From contig CM074758.1 in assembly GCA_037355855.1 (NCBI GenBank), forward strand, positions 3,135,001-3,199,000: 64,000 bases of DNA. The letters run 5' to 3'. Of the stretch, positions 21,463 through 31,744 are shown piece by piece (position 1 is the stretch's first letter; every line of letters begins with the position of its first letter). The DNA comes from Pseudo-nitzschia pungens. Taxonomy: Eukaryota; Bacillariophyta; Bacillariophyceae; Bacillariales; Bacillariaceae. The notes beneath the pieces were generated by a model that had not been told where the DNA came from, ran no database searches, and was given only the letters and a program-made list of their open reading frames with translations. A program made the position numbers and the translations under genes.

Positions 21463-23231
21463 GTTCTTGGCATTTTTTGGCTGTGTACTTTGTTTGCGGC
21501 CGAGCCTGCGTTCAATCCGTACCTCGTCATTGTCATAGTCGATTTTTTTGTTTTTTTTTTTCGGTTTGTGGCTTCGTTCGCTTTAGGAGCGTCGTCCTCC
21601 ACAGCCCCGATGGCTTTGTTTTGGTTTGTGGCTTCGTTCGCTTTAGGCTCGTCGTCTTCCCCACCCCTGTCATTGGCTTTGGCATCGTCGTCTTCGCTCG
21701 TATCATCGTCCTCGCTCAAATCGTCGGCACCACGAGCCTCGAAAGAATTGTTGGTTTTTCGGTCATCGTTGCCCTTGGCCCCGACGGGTGGATTACCTTT
21801 CTTTTCCTTTCGGTCCTTGTCTTCGTCATCGCTCGAATCGTCGTCTTCGCTTGAATCGTCGGCACCACGAGCCTCGAAAGAATTGTTGGTTTTGCGGTCG
21901 TCGTTGCCCTTGGCCCAGACGGGAGGATTATCTTTCTTTTCCTTTCGGACCTTGTTTTCGTCCTCGCTCGAATCGTCGTCTTCGCTTGAATCGTCGTCCT
22001 CGCTTGAATTGTCGGCACAACGAGCCTCGAAAGAATTGTTGGCTTTTCGGTCATCGTTGCCCTTGGCCCCGACGGGAGGATTACCTTTCTTTTCCTTTCG
22101 GTCCTTGTCTTCGTCATCGCTTGAATCGTCGTCTTCGCTTGAATCGTCGGCACCATGAGCCTCGAAAGAATTGTTGGTTTTGCGGTCGTCGTTGCCCTTG
22201 GCCCCGATGGGAGGATTACCTTTCTTTTCCTTTCGGACCTTGTCTTCGTCATCGCTCGAATCGTCGTCATTATCTTTCTTTTCGGTTCGGTCCTTGTCTT
22301 CGTTTTGGCTCGAATCGTCGACACCACTAGGACCGTCGTCTTTCCCACCCCCGATGTCTATGTTTCGGTTTGTGTCTTCGTTCGCTTTAGGACCGTCGTC
22401 TTCCCCACCCCCATCTCTCGAATTGTCGTCATTATTTTCCTTTTCGTTTCGGTCCCTGTCTTCGTCCTCGCTGAAATCGTCGGCACCGCGAGCCCCGAAA
22501 GAATTGTTGGTCTGGGCCGGAGGATGGCGAAGAACCTCCTGCAAAGTGATATTTGTTATCTCACTTACCCAGTCTTGGTCATTGTCAGGATCGTCGGTTC
22601 CCTTAGCCCCGACGGAAGGATTAGTTTTATTTTTTGCGTTCTCTTCATTATCCGCCGAGTCGTCGATTTCCTTAGCCCCGACGACAGGACTAATTTTATT
22701 TTGTTCATCATCTTCGCCTTCGTTATCTTTGGGATCGTCGGCTCCCTTAGCCCCGACGGGAGTAGGATTTGTTTGGGTTGTTTCGTCATTTTTTTCCCAT
22801 GGGAAGTCAGGCATTCGCGGATGGGTGTCACGTTCCGATTCCCGGTCGTTGTCTTCATCCTCATTGTCTTCATTCTCACTTTCCGAATCACTGTCTTCAT
22901 TCTCACTTTCCGATTCTCCATCAGAAGATTCTTCAGTGTCGGTGGAATCTTGCTCAATTTCCTCCTCATTCTCTTGTTGGGGTTGTTCAGTGTCGGTGGA
23001 ATCTTGCTCAAGTTCCTCCTCATTCTCCGATACTGGTGGAGGTACATATTGGTCACGAGCAGGTACTGCTTCAGCACCATCATCACTGCTAGATGAATCC
23101 TCACGATAGTTTCGTTCGGGGGGTGAACGGGGTGATCTTCTCGGAGGATTTGTTGTTCGTCGCCGTGTGGACCGAGATGGATTTCCAGACCGACGAGATG
23201 GTGAATCTCTATTCCTTTTGTGCCTTGCCAT
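21459..23231 (-). CDS. Transposon A acidic repeat protein, 590 aa
   Basis: ATG at 23231. The N-terminus is an RS/RP-rich basic segment (RRSGNPSRSTRRRTTNPPRR). Then follow a long D/E/S tract and at least four copies of a ~45-residue unit containing PPVGAKGNDDRKTNNSFEAR followed by GADDSSEDDDSSDDEDKDRK. The protein is predicted to be almost wholly disordered. The DNA repeat is visible at about 21740-22260. The composition resembles acidic chromatin or histone-binding proteins, but no family is recognised. It overlaps the downstream 284-aa ORF by 4 nt. Confidence 0.62.
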   Translation of the reverse strand: MARHKRNRDSPSRRSGNPSRSTRRRTTNPPRRSPRSPPERNYREDSSSSDDGAEAVPARDQYVPPPVSENEEELEQDSTDTEQPQQENEEEIEQDSTDTEESSDGESESENEDSDSESENEDNEDEDNDRESERDTHPRMPDFPWEKNDETTQTNPTPVGAKGADDPKDNEGEDDEQNKISPVVGAKEIDDSADNEENAKNKTNPSVGAKGTDDPDNDQDWVSEITNITLQEVLRHPPAQTNNSFGARGADDFSEDEDRDRNEKENNDDNSRDGGGEDDGPKANEDTNRNIDIGGGKDDGPSGVDDSSQNEDKDRTEKKDNDDDSSDDEDKVRKEKKGNPPIGAKGNDDRKTNNSFEAHGADDSSEDDDSSDDEDKDRKEKKGNPPVGAKGNDDRKANNSFEARCADNSSEDDDSSEDDDSSEDENKVRKEKKDNPPVWAKGNDDRKTNNSFEARGADDSSEDDDSSDDEDKDRKEKKGNPPVGAKGNDDRKTNNSFEARGADDLSEDDDTSEDDDAKANDRGGEDDEPKANEATNQNKAIGAVEDDAPKANEATNRKKKTKKSTMTMTRYGLNAGSAANKVHSQKMPRT

Positions 23232-24560
23232 GATGTTTCACAGTGAACTGATGCTCCTGTATGAAAATGGAAATTATGTCTGTTCATCTTAAAGGCTCCG
23301 AAGCAAGAATTCATTAGGCAATTGCTTGATCGTAACAATTGATCTCAAAAGGTTTAAAATGTAAACACGATATGATCCTTTTTTTCACCGTGGAACAAAA
23401 CAAGTTTGAACTGAATGTTTTGCAAACTGAAAAAAAACCGTTGTCCATAGGCACTACTAACAGTCAGGGGTCGGTCATGCGTCGTGGGCAAGGTTTTGTT
23501 TAGGGGGTTATAATAATAATAGGAGGAACGTATTGGTTTGCAAAGAAATCAATGTTACTCCCACCACTTTCTGTTGTCATCGTGGTAAAATGTATTGTAG
23601 TACATCCTACTGCAAGCAACATACAGTGGTCACTACCAGCAAATAATATTACAGCCTACTAGTAGTGGCTGCTAGCAACATACAGTGGGCACTATTACGA
23701 TGCTAGCAAATAATATTACAGCCTAGTAGTGCTAGCAACATACAGTGGGCACTATTATGATGCTAGCAAATAATATTACAGCCTAGTGCTAGCAACATAC
23801 AGTGGTGGGCACTATTATGATGCTAGCAAATAATATTACAGCCTAGTGCTAGCAACATACAGTGGTGGGCACTATTACAATGCTACTAGCAAATAATATT
23901 ACAGACTAGTGCTAGCAACATACAGTTCGGCATTATTATGATGCTAGCAAATAATATCACAGCCTACTGCTAGCAACATACAGTGGGCACTATTACGATG
24001 CTACTAGCAAATAATATTACAGCATACAGCAGTGGGCAATATTATGATGCTAAGGTTAATACCATACATACCAACGCTGGACAACCAACCACCACTTCGC
24101 GCCAAAAGATTTGTACCAGTACCGTACGTACAGTGTACACAGTACTGGAAACCTACACATCCCCTGCATACAAGACTCTACAAACCAGTCAGTTTTTTTG
24201 TACTCATCAGCATGTACAGTTCCTACTGCAAGTTACGTACACTGATGTCATTTTTTCACGCAGTCTGTACACCCGGTACCGTAGACTACTGTAAAGTACG
24301 TAACTATCGCGGTGTTTATTTTCCGCCCCACATCTCCCTCGTACAGGATGTGTCATAATTTTTGATTTCCTTTCCGTGTTGCAATTTTCTGGCCGGACCA
24401 GTTTAAAGTGGGAACAAGGCGCCTGGTACCATCTTGGAGAGACAAATGGCAAAGAAAGTATAGAACTGGCCATTCTTGAAATCCTTGCTATTATCTTTTG
24501 CTATCAAGATAGGGTGGGCTGCAGACCTTGGGTCATCTGGCTTAACCAGACATCTACCAG
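23232..24560. other. Transposon A spacer with a GCTAGCAA/ATACAGTG array
   Basis: 23232-23580 is unique sequence, the presumed upstream region of the 590-aa gene. 23600-24045 is an array of about eight ~60-bp units (TGCTAGCAAATAATATTACA, then GCAACATACAGTGG with GGGCACTATTATGATGC). 24090-24560 is homologous to 14325-14830 of the nested element and may be the leader region of the 719-aa gene. No gene is called. Confidence 0.7.
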
Positions 24561-24569
24561 TACAACGCG

Positions 24570-25170
24570 CGAACGAACCTGCAGAGGACGACGACGAGGA
24601 CGACGACGACGATCGGAACAACGACACTAAAAGGTACTGTAATTGAATACCGATCGTGGCAGAAAGGGACGATGACGACGAGCGAATTGTCGTCATCCAG
24701 AAGGAGGACGACCGGGACACGATAATGACGACTAACCGCCTTTTGTTTATTTTGTACATTCACACAGGGGACGACGACGACGATCGGAACGAAGAGGGAC
24801 GACGACGACGATCGGAACGAAGAGGGACGACGACGACGATCGGAACGAAGAGGGACGACGACGACGATCGGAACGAAGAGGGACGACGACGACGATCGGA
24901 ACGAAGAGGGACGACGATTGAAACAAAGACGACGATCGAAACAAAGACGACGATCGGAACAAAGACGACGACACTAAAAGGTACCGTAATTGAATACCGT
25001 TCGGAAGAGAGAGAGACGACGATGCCAACCGGGCCGACGATGACGACTAACCGCCTGTTGTTTATTTTGTACATTCGCAAAACAAATAGGGACCACGATC
25101 GAAAGCAAGAGGGATAACGACCACGATCGGAAGCAAGAGGGACGACGACGATCGGAACAAAGAGGACCGA
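24570..25170 (+). repeat. GACGACGACGATCGGAACGA array, transposon A, first block
   Basis: Near-perfect 30-bp units (GATCGGAACGAAGAG plus GGACGACGACGAC) run from 24768 to about 24910 and become degenerate on both sides. A TTTGTTTATTTTGTACATTC segment occurs twice within it (near 24745 and 25058). Open frames across it are compositional. Confidence 0.85.
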
Positions 25171-25314
25171 CGACGATAACCCGAGCGTTCCGAAAAGGTA
25201 TGCATAGTTCCCTAAAAATATTCTCGTATTTTCTACTTTTAAGATGTAGGTGTATCGTGCATGTTTGATTTAGAATCATTACTAGTACTAACATTTTTCG
25301 CATCGAACCACTGC
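25171..25314. other. Short unique gap between two GACGAC arrays
   Basis: About 140 bp with AAAATATTCTCGTATT and a T-rich tract; a similar AAAATATTCTCGTGTATTAT phrase occurs at 15307 in the nested element after its array. No gene. Confidence 0.4.
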
Positions 25315-25766
25315 TTGACAACGAACACGATCGAAACGCAGAGCAACGATCGGACCGAAGAGCAACGACGATTTCAACAACGACGACAAAGACGATCGAA
25401 GTGAAGAGCAACGACGATCTCAACCACGACGACGAATACAATCGAAGCGAAGAGTGCCGACTATCTCAGGGACGACGACGAATACAATCGAAGCGAAGAG
25501 CAACGACGATTTCAGGGACTACGACGAATACAATCGAAGCGAAGAAGGACGACGATTTCAGGGACGACGACGAATACAATCGAAGCGAAGTAGGACGACG
25601 ATTTCAGGGACGACGACGAATACAATCGAAGCGAAGTAGGACGACGATTTCAAGGACGGCGAGAAAGACGAAAGTGATCGGTGTGAACAGCAACGTCAAT
25701 TTCAAGGACAACGACAAAACGATCGAAACGAATAGCGAAGACGATTTCAAGGACGACGAATAGGCG
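25315..25766 (+). repeat. GACGACGAATACAATCGAAG array, transposon A, second block
   Basis: Units of about 45 bp (GACGACGAATACAATCGAAG then CGAAGTAGGACGACGATTTC) directly precede the ATG of the 719-aa gene, so transcripts of that gene probably carry this array as leader. The array is open in at least one frame up to a TAG at 25761. Confidence 0.82.
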
Positions 25767-25774
25767 CGAAAACA

Positions 25775-27934
25775 ATGACACGATCCACATCTTCCAAGAA
25801 GAACAAAAAAATTGGGACAGACATTGTTGAAAACAAGCAGATCAGGCAGGAGAGGTTCAGGAGAAAGGACGAGCAGAAGAGCAAGGACAATACATGCCGG
25901 TGCAATTTGGGTTGCATAGCGACGTTGACGCAGGCAAGTACAAGGGGGAAGAAGGGCACTAGAAACTGTGGTCGCACCTCTGATGGCATTGTTTGCACAA
26001 GGTGTAACAAATTTTCATGCAGGAAATGCCTGAGGTCTATTTTTAGACTCATAGAAAAAAGGACAAGTGATAGCTTCAATATGCCAGACGGAATCCAACA
26101 GATGAAAAATGCATTGATTAACAACCAGAGTCAGGTTTCGGTCTGTCACGGCTGCATTTTTGATAACCAAAAGCAGGAGGTTATGAGGTCCCACCGTTAT
26201 TTCATCGAAGTCGAAAGCAGACAGGTGCAGCTTAGGTATGATGGTTACATCGTTTTACCAGAGTACAATGTGATGATTGACACTCCCCTCATCTCGGAAA
26301 GTGTAATCGATTGCCATGGATTTGGGAAGGAGCCAAACCTTGCTGGAGTGAAACATTTTGTTGTGGGGTACAATCTTGCTAGAGAAGCTGCAGCATTGGA
26401 TGTTACACCCTACAAACTTACCAGTTCCGACGCGGTGCAAACAAAGGTAAATGTGGTCGATGTCGAGTGTCCTGACATTGCCAATCCGAATAAAATCAGA
26501 ACATACCGGGTGCAACTGATTGTGGTGCACGGTACTCCATGTACAAAAGCCATTGCCAATAATACGGTGTATACAGTGCAATCTCTCAGAGATTCCAGGG
26601 TGTTTTCGGTTAAGGATCGTGGGGAAGAATGTGATGTTACCGTCATCGTAGGCAGTTTTTCTCAATCACCTCAATTGGGACAAAAACAAAACCTGCTACT
26701 GGCTCGGTTCTATCATGGAGGCGATGCCCTTCAAATGAACCAAAAGCATGTGGGATCCTTGTTTCAGGAACTCCAGAAAATGACAAAGAATAACCACATA
26801 GAAAGGAGTCGCACCGGGGGTAGCAGCGGGGTGTACAAAAGACCAACTCGAGCCCTCTTCCAAATGCTTGAAAACCCGAGTGTTACACCTAGGAAGGGAA
26901 ATGCAACCTTCGTTATTCCAGACGGCCATAAAATACGTGTGTTTTACATCAACAGAAGAGGACGTCCGATTCATTGGGCATATTCCAACCCTCAGTATGG
27001 AGGACAGATCGGGCCAATCCCCAAGGATTTGTTTTCGCGATACAAATTCTTTCGGCCATTCACAGAGTCAAAGATAGTCAGTGCATTTCTTCTGAGAGAG
27101 CTGAGCAACATTGTTGTCGAGGGAGTGGAAGGGGTGCTGAATGTGGTGCCTCTTGCTGTTGCGCGAGAGTTGAAAAACCACAAGAAAGCCATGACCCGTG
27201 CCGGTTCGAATGACAATGGTGAAATTTTGTATCAGTTTTGTTCCCTTAATTCCACAACACTTGTGCAACACCCGGTCGGTGTTCACTATGACAAATTTGG
27301 TAGAGATGAAGAAGGTACCGTTTTCAGTCTGGAAAATAAGATTGGTTTTGCCACCAAGAATCCTGAATTTTATGGAAAGTACGGAATGGGAAGAGGGGGT
27401 CGTGGTCCACAAACATTTGTGTTCTGCTTGCTTGATTGGGGCAAGCACAGAAGAGCAAGACGTGCGGCCGAAGTTAATTTGCAGGCAGCGCAAGTAGAGC
27501 TGGCGCAACGACAAGCTGAGTGGCAAGCAGCGTTGGACCGTTGGATGGAAATCGATGAGAATCAAAATGCCACTCAGGATGAGAGGCACGAGGCAGAAGC
27601 GGAAGAAATGGCAACCCAAGCAGCTCGTGATGAAGCCGTGGCAGCCAGAGATGCTGCCCAAGTTGTCTTTGATGATGCAGTTGCTGCTCTTACACAGGCT
27701 GAAGCCGGAGAGAATGGCGATGCCGGTTCGGGCTCAGATTCTGATGCGGAGGCGGGTTCGGGTTCAGATTCTGATGAGGAATGGGTTGTGGATGAGGGTT
27801 TGGGCTCAGATTCTGATGATGATTTGTCTGACCAGGATTTCTATGAGCAAGATGCTGACGATGATTTGGTAAAGGATTTGCGTGCGGGATGGGATTCGGA
27901 TTGGGAGTCAGATTCGGGATGGGGATTTCGATGA
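25775..27934 (+). CDS. Transposon A protein, 719 aa, cysteine-rich N-terminus and acidic tail, unknown
   Basis: ATG at 25775 lies in a good context (AACAATG). Residues 40-110 hold paired cysteines (CRCNLGC, CTRCNKFSCRKC and later CHGC), probably a zinc-binding module. The middle (about 150-560) looks globular, with RVFYINRRGRPIHWAYSNPQ and YGKYGMGRGGRGPQTF. Then comes a coiled coil rich in A, E and Q (RRAAEVNLQAAQVELAQRQA) and an acidic tail with repeated GSGSDSDAE units ending in a W/D/S-rich segment. I recognise no family. It is the only plus-strand gene of copy A and converges on the transposase-like gene, separated by a 0.5-kb array. Confidence 0.68.
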   Translation: MTRSTSSKKNKKIGTDIVENKQIRQERFRRKDEQKSKDNTCRCNLGCIATLTQASTRGKKGTRNCGRTSDGIVCTRCNKFSCRKCLRSIFRLIEKRTSDSFNMPDGIQQMKNALINNQSQVSVCHGCIFDNQKQEVMRSHRYFIEVESRQVQLRYDGYIVLPEYNVMIDTPLISESVIDCHGFGKEPNLAGVKHFVVGYNLAREAAALDVTPYKLTSSDAVQTKVNVVDVECPDIANPNKIRTYRVQLIVVHGTPCTKAIANNTVYTVQSLRDSRVFSVKDRGEECDVTVIVGSFSQSPQLGQKQNLLLARFYHGGDALQMNQKHVGSLFQELQKMTKNNHIERSRTGGSSGVYKRPTRALFQMLENPSVTPRKGNATFVIPDGHKIRVFYINRRGRPIHWAYSNPQYGGQIGPIPKDLFSRYKFFRPFTESKIVSAFLLRELSNIVVEGVEGVLNVVPLAVARELKNHKKAMTRAGSNDNGEILYQFCSLNSTTLVQHPVGVHYDKFGRDEEGTVFSLENKIGFATKNPEFYGKYGMGRGGRGPQTFVFCLLDWGKHRRARRAAEVNLQAAQVELAQRQAEWQAALDRWMEIDENQNATQDERHEAEAEEMATQAARDEAVAARDAAQVVFDDAVAALTQAEAGENGDAGSGSDSDAEAGSGSDSDEEWVVDEGLGSDSDDDLSDQDFYEQDADDDLVKDLRAGWDSDWESDSGWGFR

Positions 27935-27944
27935 GCGATCTGTC

Positions 27945-28490
27945 GGAGCGAAGTGCAACCCCAACCCAAACGATTTCAAGGACAACGAGAAATACGATCG
28001 AAGCGAACAGCAACGACGATTTCAGGGAGAACGACGATTTCGGGGAGGACGACGAAGAGGAAGGCTATCGGAGCGAAGAGCAACGACGGTTTCAATGAGG
28101 ACGAAGAGCAACGACGATGTTAAGGACGACGAATACGATCGAAGCGAACAGCAACGACGATTTCAGGGAGGACGACGAAGATGATTGGAACGACGATTTT
28201 AGGGAAGACAACGGTTTCAGGTGGGACGACGGTTTCAGGTAGGACGAGAGTTTCAGGTAGGACGACGAAGAGGAAGGCTATCGGAACAAAGAGCGACGAT
28301 GAGGTCGATCGGAGCGAACAGCAACGATGATTTAAGGAAGAACGACGATTAACGACGATTTTAGGAAGGACGACGAAGAGAAAGACTATCGGAGCAAAGA
28401 GCAACGACGATTTTAATGACGACGAAGATAATCGAATCGAAGAACGACGACGATTTTAATGACGACGAAGACAATCGATTTCAATCACGC
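27945..28490 (+). repeat. CGAAGCGAACAGCAACGACG array, transposon A, third block
   Basis: Degenerate units (CGATCGAAGCGAACAGCAAC then GACGATTTCAGGGAGGACGA) with short local duplications (GACGGTTTCAGGTGGGACGA type near 28210-28260). It fills the space between the convergent 719-aa and 1064-aa genes and would form the 3' region of both. Confidence 0.8.
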
Positions 28491-28549
28491 CGGAAGCAAA
28501 TGATACAAAGATTTTTTATTGTTTAGTTACCTGCCTAGTGTAGAATGGT

Positions 28550-31500
28550 TCATTCAGCAATGCCGGTGTTGTCTGATTCCTCTCGTTGTACAGGACAAGC
28601 GGAGTAGAGGCTCTCGTAGGTAGTATATGTCATAGAATTATTCCTCTTTTCGAAGAATTCGAGCCATTGCAATCGATTGTGAACAACGAACCACCGACCA
28701 TTGTTTACTGGTTCCGCATTCTCGTCCAGTTCAGGAACAACTGCCAGTTCCGAAAGAATAGTGTCAGTGTTGAATAAATATAAAGTATTGTCAAGATAGC
28801 CACTTTTTACAAAGTGAGATGATGTAGACCTTGGATCTTCTCTAAACTTTCTGACAACCGCATAGATTCCATCTGAATCGACATTGTATCCATTCACAGC
28901 CGATGTGGGTTGTTTCAAATCTGTCACGTGCAGAAAACACAGCATTTGACAGGGGATTTCAGTGTTGTCATCAACTGCAAACATTGCCCAGTCAAACCAT
29001 ACACTGTTAACTTGGCCTGAATCAGACCTGTATGAGGGGTGACATCGGAACAGGTAGTTGACGCGATTCACAGAATCCCATCTGTTGTGTTCGGTGAACC
29101 CAAATATGCTGGATCTGTCATCCAGCAAAGGAAGGACGGAGTCACAAACAAAATCTAGTACAATTTTTGAATGAAATGGTTTGTTGTAGTTCCGTTGTCT
29201 GATCCATCGCATCGAACTTTTGATTCCATCCTGAAAAATGGTGAAACGGGCACCATACTGGGATGGCCTGCGGGATATGACTTTAGGATCACCACCCACT
29301 TTCTTCAACTTGTAATGAGAGGTTGCGAGTCGAAGGAGAGATGCTTCTTCTTTCCGACGGGTTGTCTGATGGACTAAGGTTGCGGCATTTTGTTGAGTAT
29401 TTTTGGACGGTGCTTTTATTTCTGTCTTGTGGTGACTTTCACTATATGCAGAATCGAAACCTAATGTTGGACCCCACAGACTGATGTACTTCGGAATGTG
29501 AAAGTAGAGGTGATTTTTTATCAATTTTGTTCCCATTCCCTTCCTAAGGCAGGTGCCATTGATAGAGTTGAGGAAATGAATGATGGTTTTGGGAAGATTT
29601 TTGATGCACTTTGTGGTAGGACGGCCGTGTTTGAGAAATTCTTCCATAGAGAGGATTTGTTCGATAACATCAATGTGGTTCTTCACAAATGAGTTGTCCC
29701 TCAAAATTGCAATGCCGGATTCAGAAACCAATGTTAGAAGAATCGAAATCAGCATACCACTGTAATCGTGCCCCTCTTTTTTAGTGACAGATAGAAGATT
29801 GGAGCTGAATTTAGTTCTGGGAAAGTCGCGATCCGACTGCCTTGAGAGAAGGGCTCCATATTTTTGAGAGACATGCCCAATTGTATTTACTGTGGAAACA
29901 CCGGTCTTTAGGTGATCAGCATACGGGCATGGTATTGAACCCTTCATCAGTTGCTCCAGGGATTCTACCTCTCGTTTGGCACACCCGAGCTGGTGCATGT
30001 GGAGGCATTCACCGGGCGTGGCTAGGTGGATGTTGTTTACATTGGTACCAAAGTTGAGACTGTGGAATGCATTTCTGATTTGGTGGTGAGAAATATTGTT
30101 GAAATATTCCTTGGTGGTGGTGGCATCTGAGTCTGGAAATGTATGAAAATCTGATGGGACCCAAAGAGAGGCTGTTTGTTGTGCTGATGGAATATTTATG
30201 TCATTGGTGGAACAGTTACAGTGTCGGCAAAGCTTTTGTACACCCCCCGACCGGGAACCATATTTGCCACATAATTTATCATGCAGTTCTGTGTCACCGA
30301 TGACATAGGCTATTGCAAATTTCATTTTGACTTGCCACAATTGGCCGGCATAAGGGAGAAAATCCCATTGGATGCCTTCATGGGTGGACTCGCATGCTTC
30401 TTTGAAAGATCGGAGCGCCACTTCTAGGGCATTATGGAGGTTTTGGATTGATTCTTTTGGAGATGGTTTTCTTGAATGGTGGATGCTCTCCAAATCTGAG
30501 TCAGGATGAAAATAGATTGTTGTCCATGCTTCCGGCCTTTTCCTGGTTTCAATGTTGAATATGCCTAGGGTCATGTTGAGTGGAGTGAGTGATAGTCTTC
30601 CGTGCGCATCCAAGCTAATTCCATCCATGTAAAAAATGATGGGAACAAGGATTTCAGAATTTTCTTCTATGCAGAGGGATCTCCAGGAATCCGACCACCA
30701 TGATCCGTGATGCAACTCAGTGATAGGACAAGAATCAGTTCGAACCGGGAAATGCTCTGGTGACAAGGGGGTATTGCTGTTGGGGAATGACAAATTTTCT
30801 TCCATCATTAAATCTGGGTTCGACAGAAGGGAATACAAAGCATCCAGAAAAGAGCGGACGTAGATTTGGGTGGGTTTGTTGTCGGGAAGCCAATTCACAA
30901 TTTTGGGCTCAAATTTTGGTTCGGAAGATATGCCAAGATTTTTTTTTATTTCTTGAAAAATGGCGTCACGTTTTCTTGTTGGTGTAATATTGAAATCGAA
31001 ACCGGGAAGATTGTTGCTGTCTTTCGCCCAGTTGAAAATGGTTTGATAAGTGGAAAGAGGTAGCTTGTGTTGTGATATAATGTTGAGGAGGTTGATTTCA
31101 GCAATAAGTTCCGGACGGGGTGGGAACAGAGTGCGATTCCGGAATGTTTCCTCTCTTTCGTTTATGGAAATGGTGGTGCTTTTCATGATTTCGGAATCCG
31201 ATATGTCGGTGTCAGAACTGGCATCAAAATTGTCAGGTACATCAACATCGGAATCGATTGCATTCATTTGTTCCTCATTTTCAGCCATATGCGATTCGAT
31301 TGCCTGTCTGTCCATGGGTGGGATCAATACATTGGCGATCACTTGAGGATTGAGAGAGGTATGGATAGAAGTTGTTACGGCGGTGTCATTTGGGGCAAGG
31401 GAGGGGGGGATTTGTGGTCCATTCTGTGTCATTGTCAGTCCATACTGTGATGGTGTGTGTCGGACCAAAGGGAGGGTGACTTCGGCTTTCGCAGAAGAAA

Positions 31501-31744
31501 TAAAATCCATAAGATCGTTCTTAACATAATAAGTTCGGCAATCATTGTTGGAATAGAGATGCCTGGAGAGGCCTTGAGATACGTATCGGTAGGTGTGAAA
31601 GTGGCTCGATTCTTGTTTGTATCCCTTGAAGGATTGCTGTGATTTTCTCCTTCTTCCGGAGGCAATGCAGTTGCGACAATGGAATGTCTTGGGTATTCTG
31701 GGCTCATTGGCAAAGTGCCTTGGGTCGGAGGAAGCTTTCGGCAT
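28550..31744 (-). CDS. Transposase-like protein of transposon A, 1064 aa (Plavaka/CACTA-like, tentative)
   Basis: ATG at 31744. The N-terminus has a zinc-binding pattern, HCRNC followed by SHFHTYRYVSQGLSRHLYSN. Residues 170-215 are acidic. The core contains PIIFYMDGISLDAHGRLSLT and then LNMTLGIFNIETRKRPEAWT. This 'Asp-Gly, then T-x-GxxN.xTR..pEAW' pattern resembles large diatom and fungal transposon proteins of Plavaka/KDZ type, whose RNase H-like core starts with such an Asp. Later blocks are LCGKYGSRSGGVQKLCRHCN and a LHMHQLGCAKREVESL segment. The remaining catalytic acids cannot be assigned by eye. A fragment of the same gene is in the nested element. Its position beside the right terminus fits a transposase. 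Confidence 0.7.
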   Translation of the reverse strand: MPKASSDPRHFANEPRIPKTFHCRNCIASGRRRKSQQSFKGYKQESSHFHTYRYVSQGLSRHLYSNNDCRTYYVKNDLMDFISSAKAEVTLPLVRHTPSQYGLTMTQNGPQIPPSLAPNDTAVTTSIHTSLNPQVIANVLIPPMDRQAIESHMAENEEQMNAIDSDVDVPDNFDASSDTDISDSEIMKSTTISINEREETFRNRTLFPPRPELIAEINLLNIISQHKLPLSTYQTIFNWAKDSNNLPGFDFNITPTRKRDAIFQEIKKNLGISSEPKFEPKIVNWLPDNKPTQIYVRSFLDALYSLLSNPDLMMEENLSFPNSNTPLSPEHFPVRTDSCPITELHHGSWWSDSWRSLCIEENSEILVPIIFYMDGISLDAHGRLSLTPLNMTLGIFNIETRKRPEAWTTIYFHPDSDLESIHHSRKPSPKESIQNLHNALEVALRSFKEACESTHEGIQWDFLPYAGQLWQVKMKFAIAYVIGDTELHDKLCGKYGSRSGGVQKLCRHCNCSTNDINIPSAQQTASLWVPSDFHTFPDSDATTTKEYFNNISHHQIRNAFHSLNFGTNVNNIHLATPGECLHMHQLGCAKREVESLEQLMKGSIPCPYADHLKTGVSTVNTIGHVSQKYGALLSRQSDRDFPRTKFSSNLLSVTKKEGHDYSGMLISILLTLVSESGIAILRDNSFVKNHIDVIEQILSMEEFLKHGRPTTKCIKNLPKTIIHFLNSINGTCLRKGMGTKLIKNHLYFHIPKYISLWGPTLGFDSAYSESHHKTEIKAPSKNTQQNAATLVHQTTRRKEEASLLRLATSHYKLKKVGGDPKVISRRPSQYGARFTIFQDGIKSSMRWIRQRNYNKPFHSKIVLDFVCDSVLPLLDDRSSIFGFTEHNRWDSVNRVNYLFRCHPSYRSDSGQVNSVWFDWAMFAVDDNTEIPCQMLCFLHVTDLKQPTSAVNGYNVDSDGIYAVVRKFREDPRSTSSHFVKSGYLDNTLYLFNTDTILSELAVVPELDENAEPVNNGRWFVVHNRLQWLEFFEKRNNSMTYTTYESLYSACPVQREESDNTGIAE

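Noticed and set aside
21459..21560. Intron joining the 590- and 284-aa ORFs
   Set aside because: The only GTACGG...CACAG pair gives a 42-nt segment that keeps the same frame and does not fuse them.
22155..23109. Long plus-strand ORFs opposite the acidic repeat protein
   Set aside because: Shadow frames of a D/E/S-repeat coding strand.
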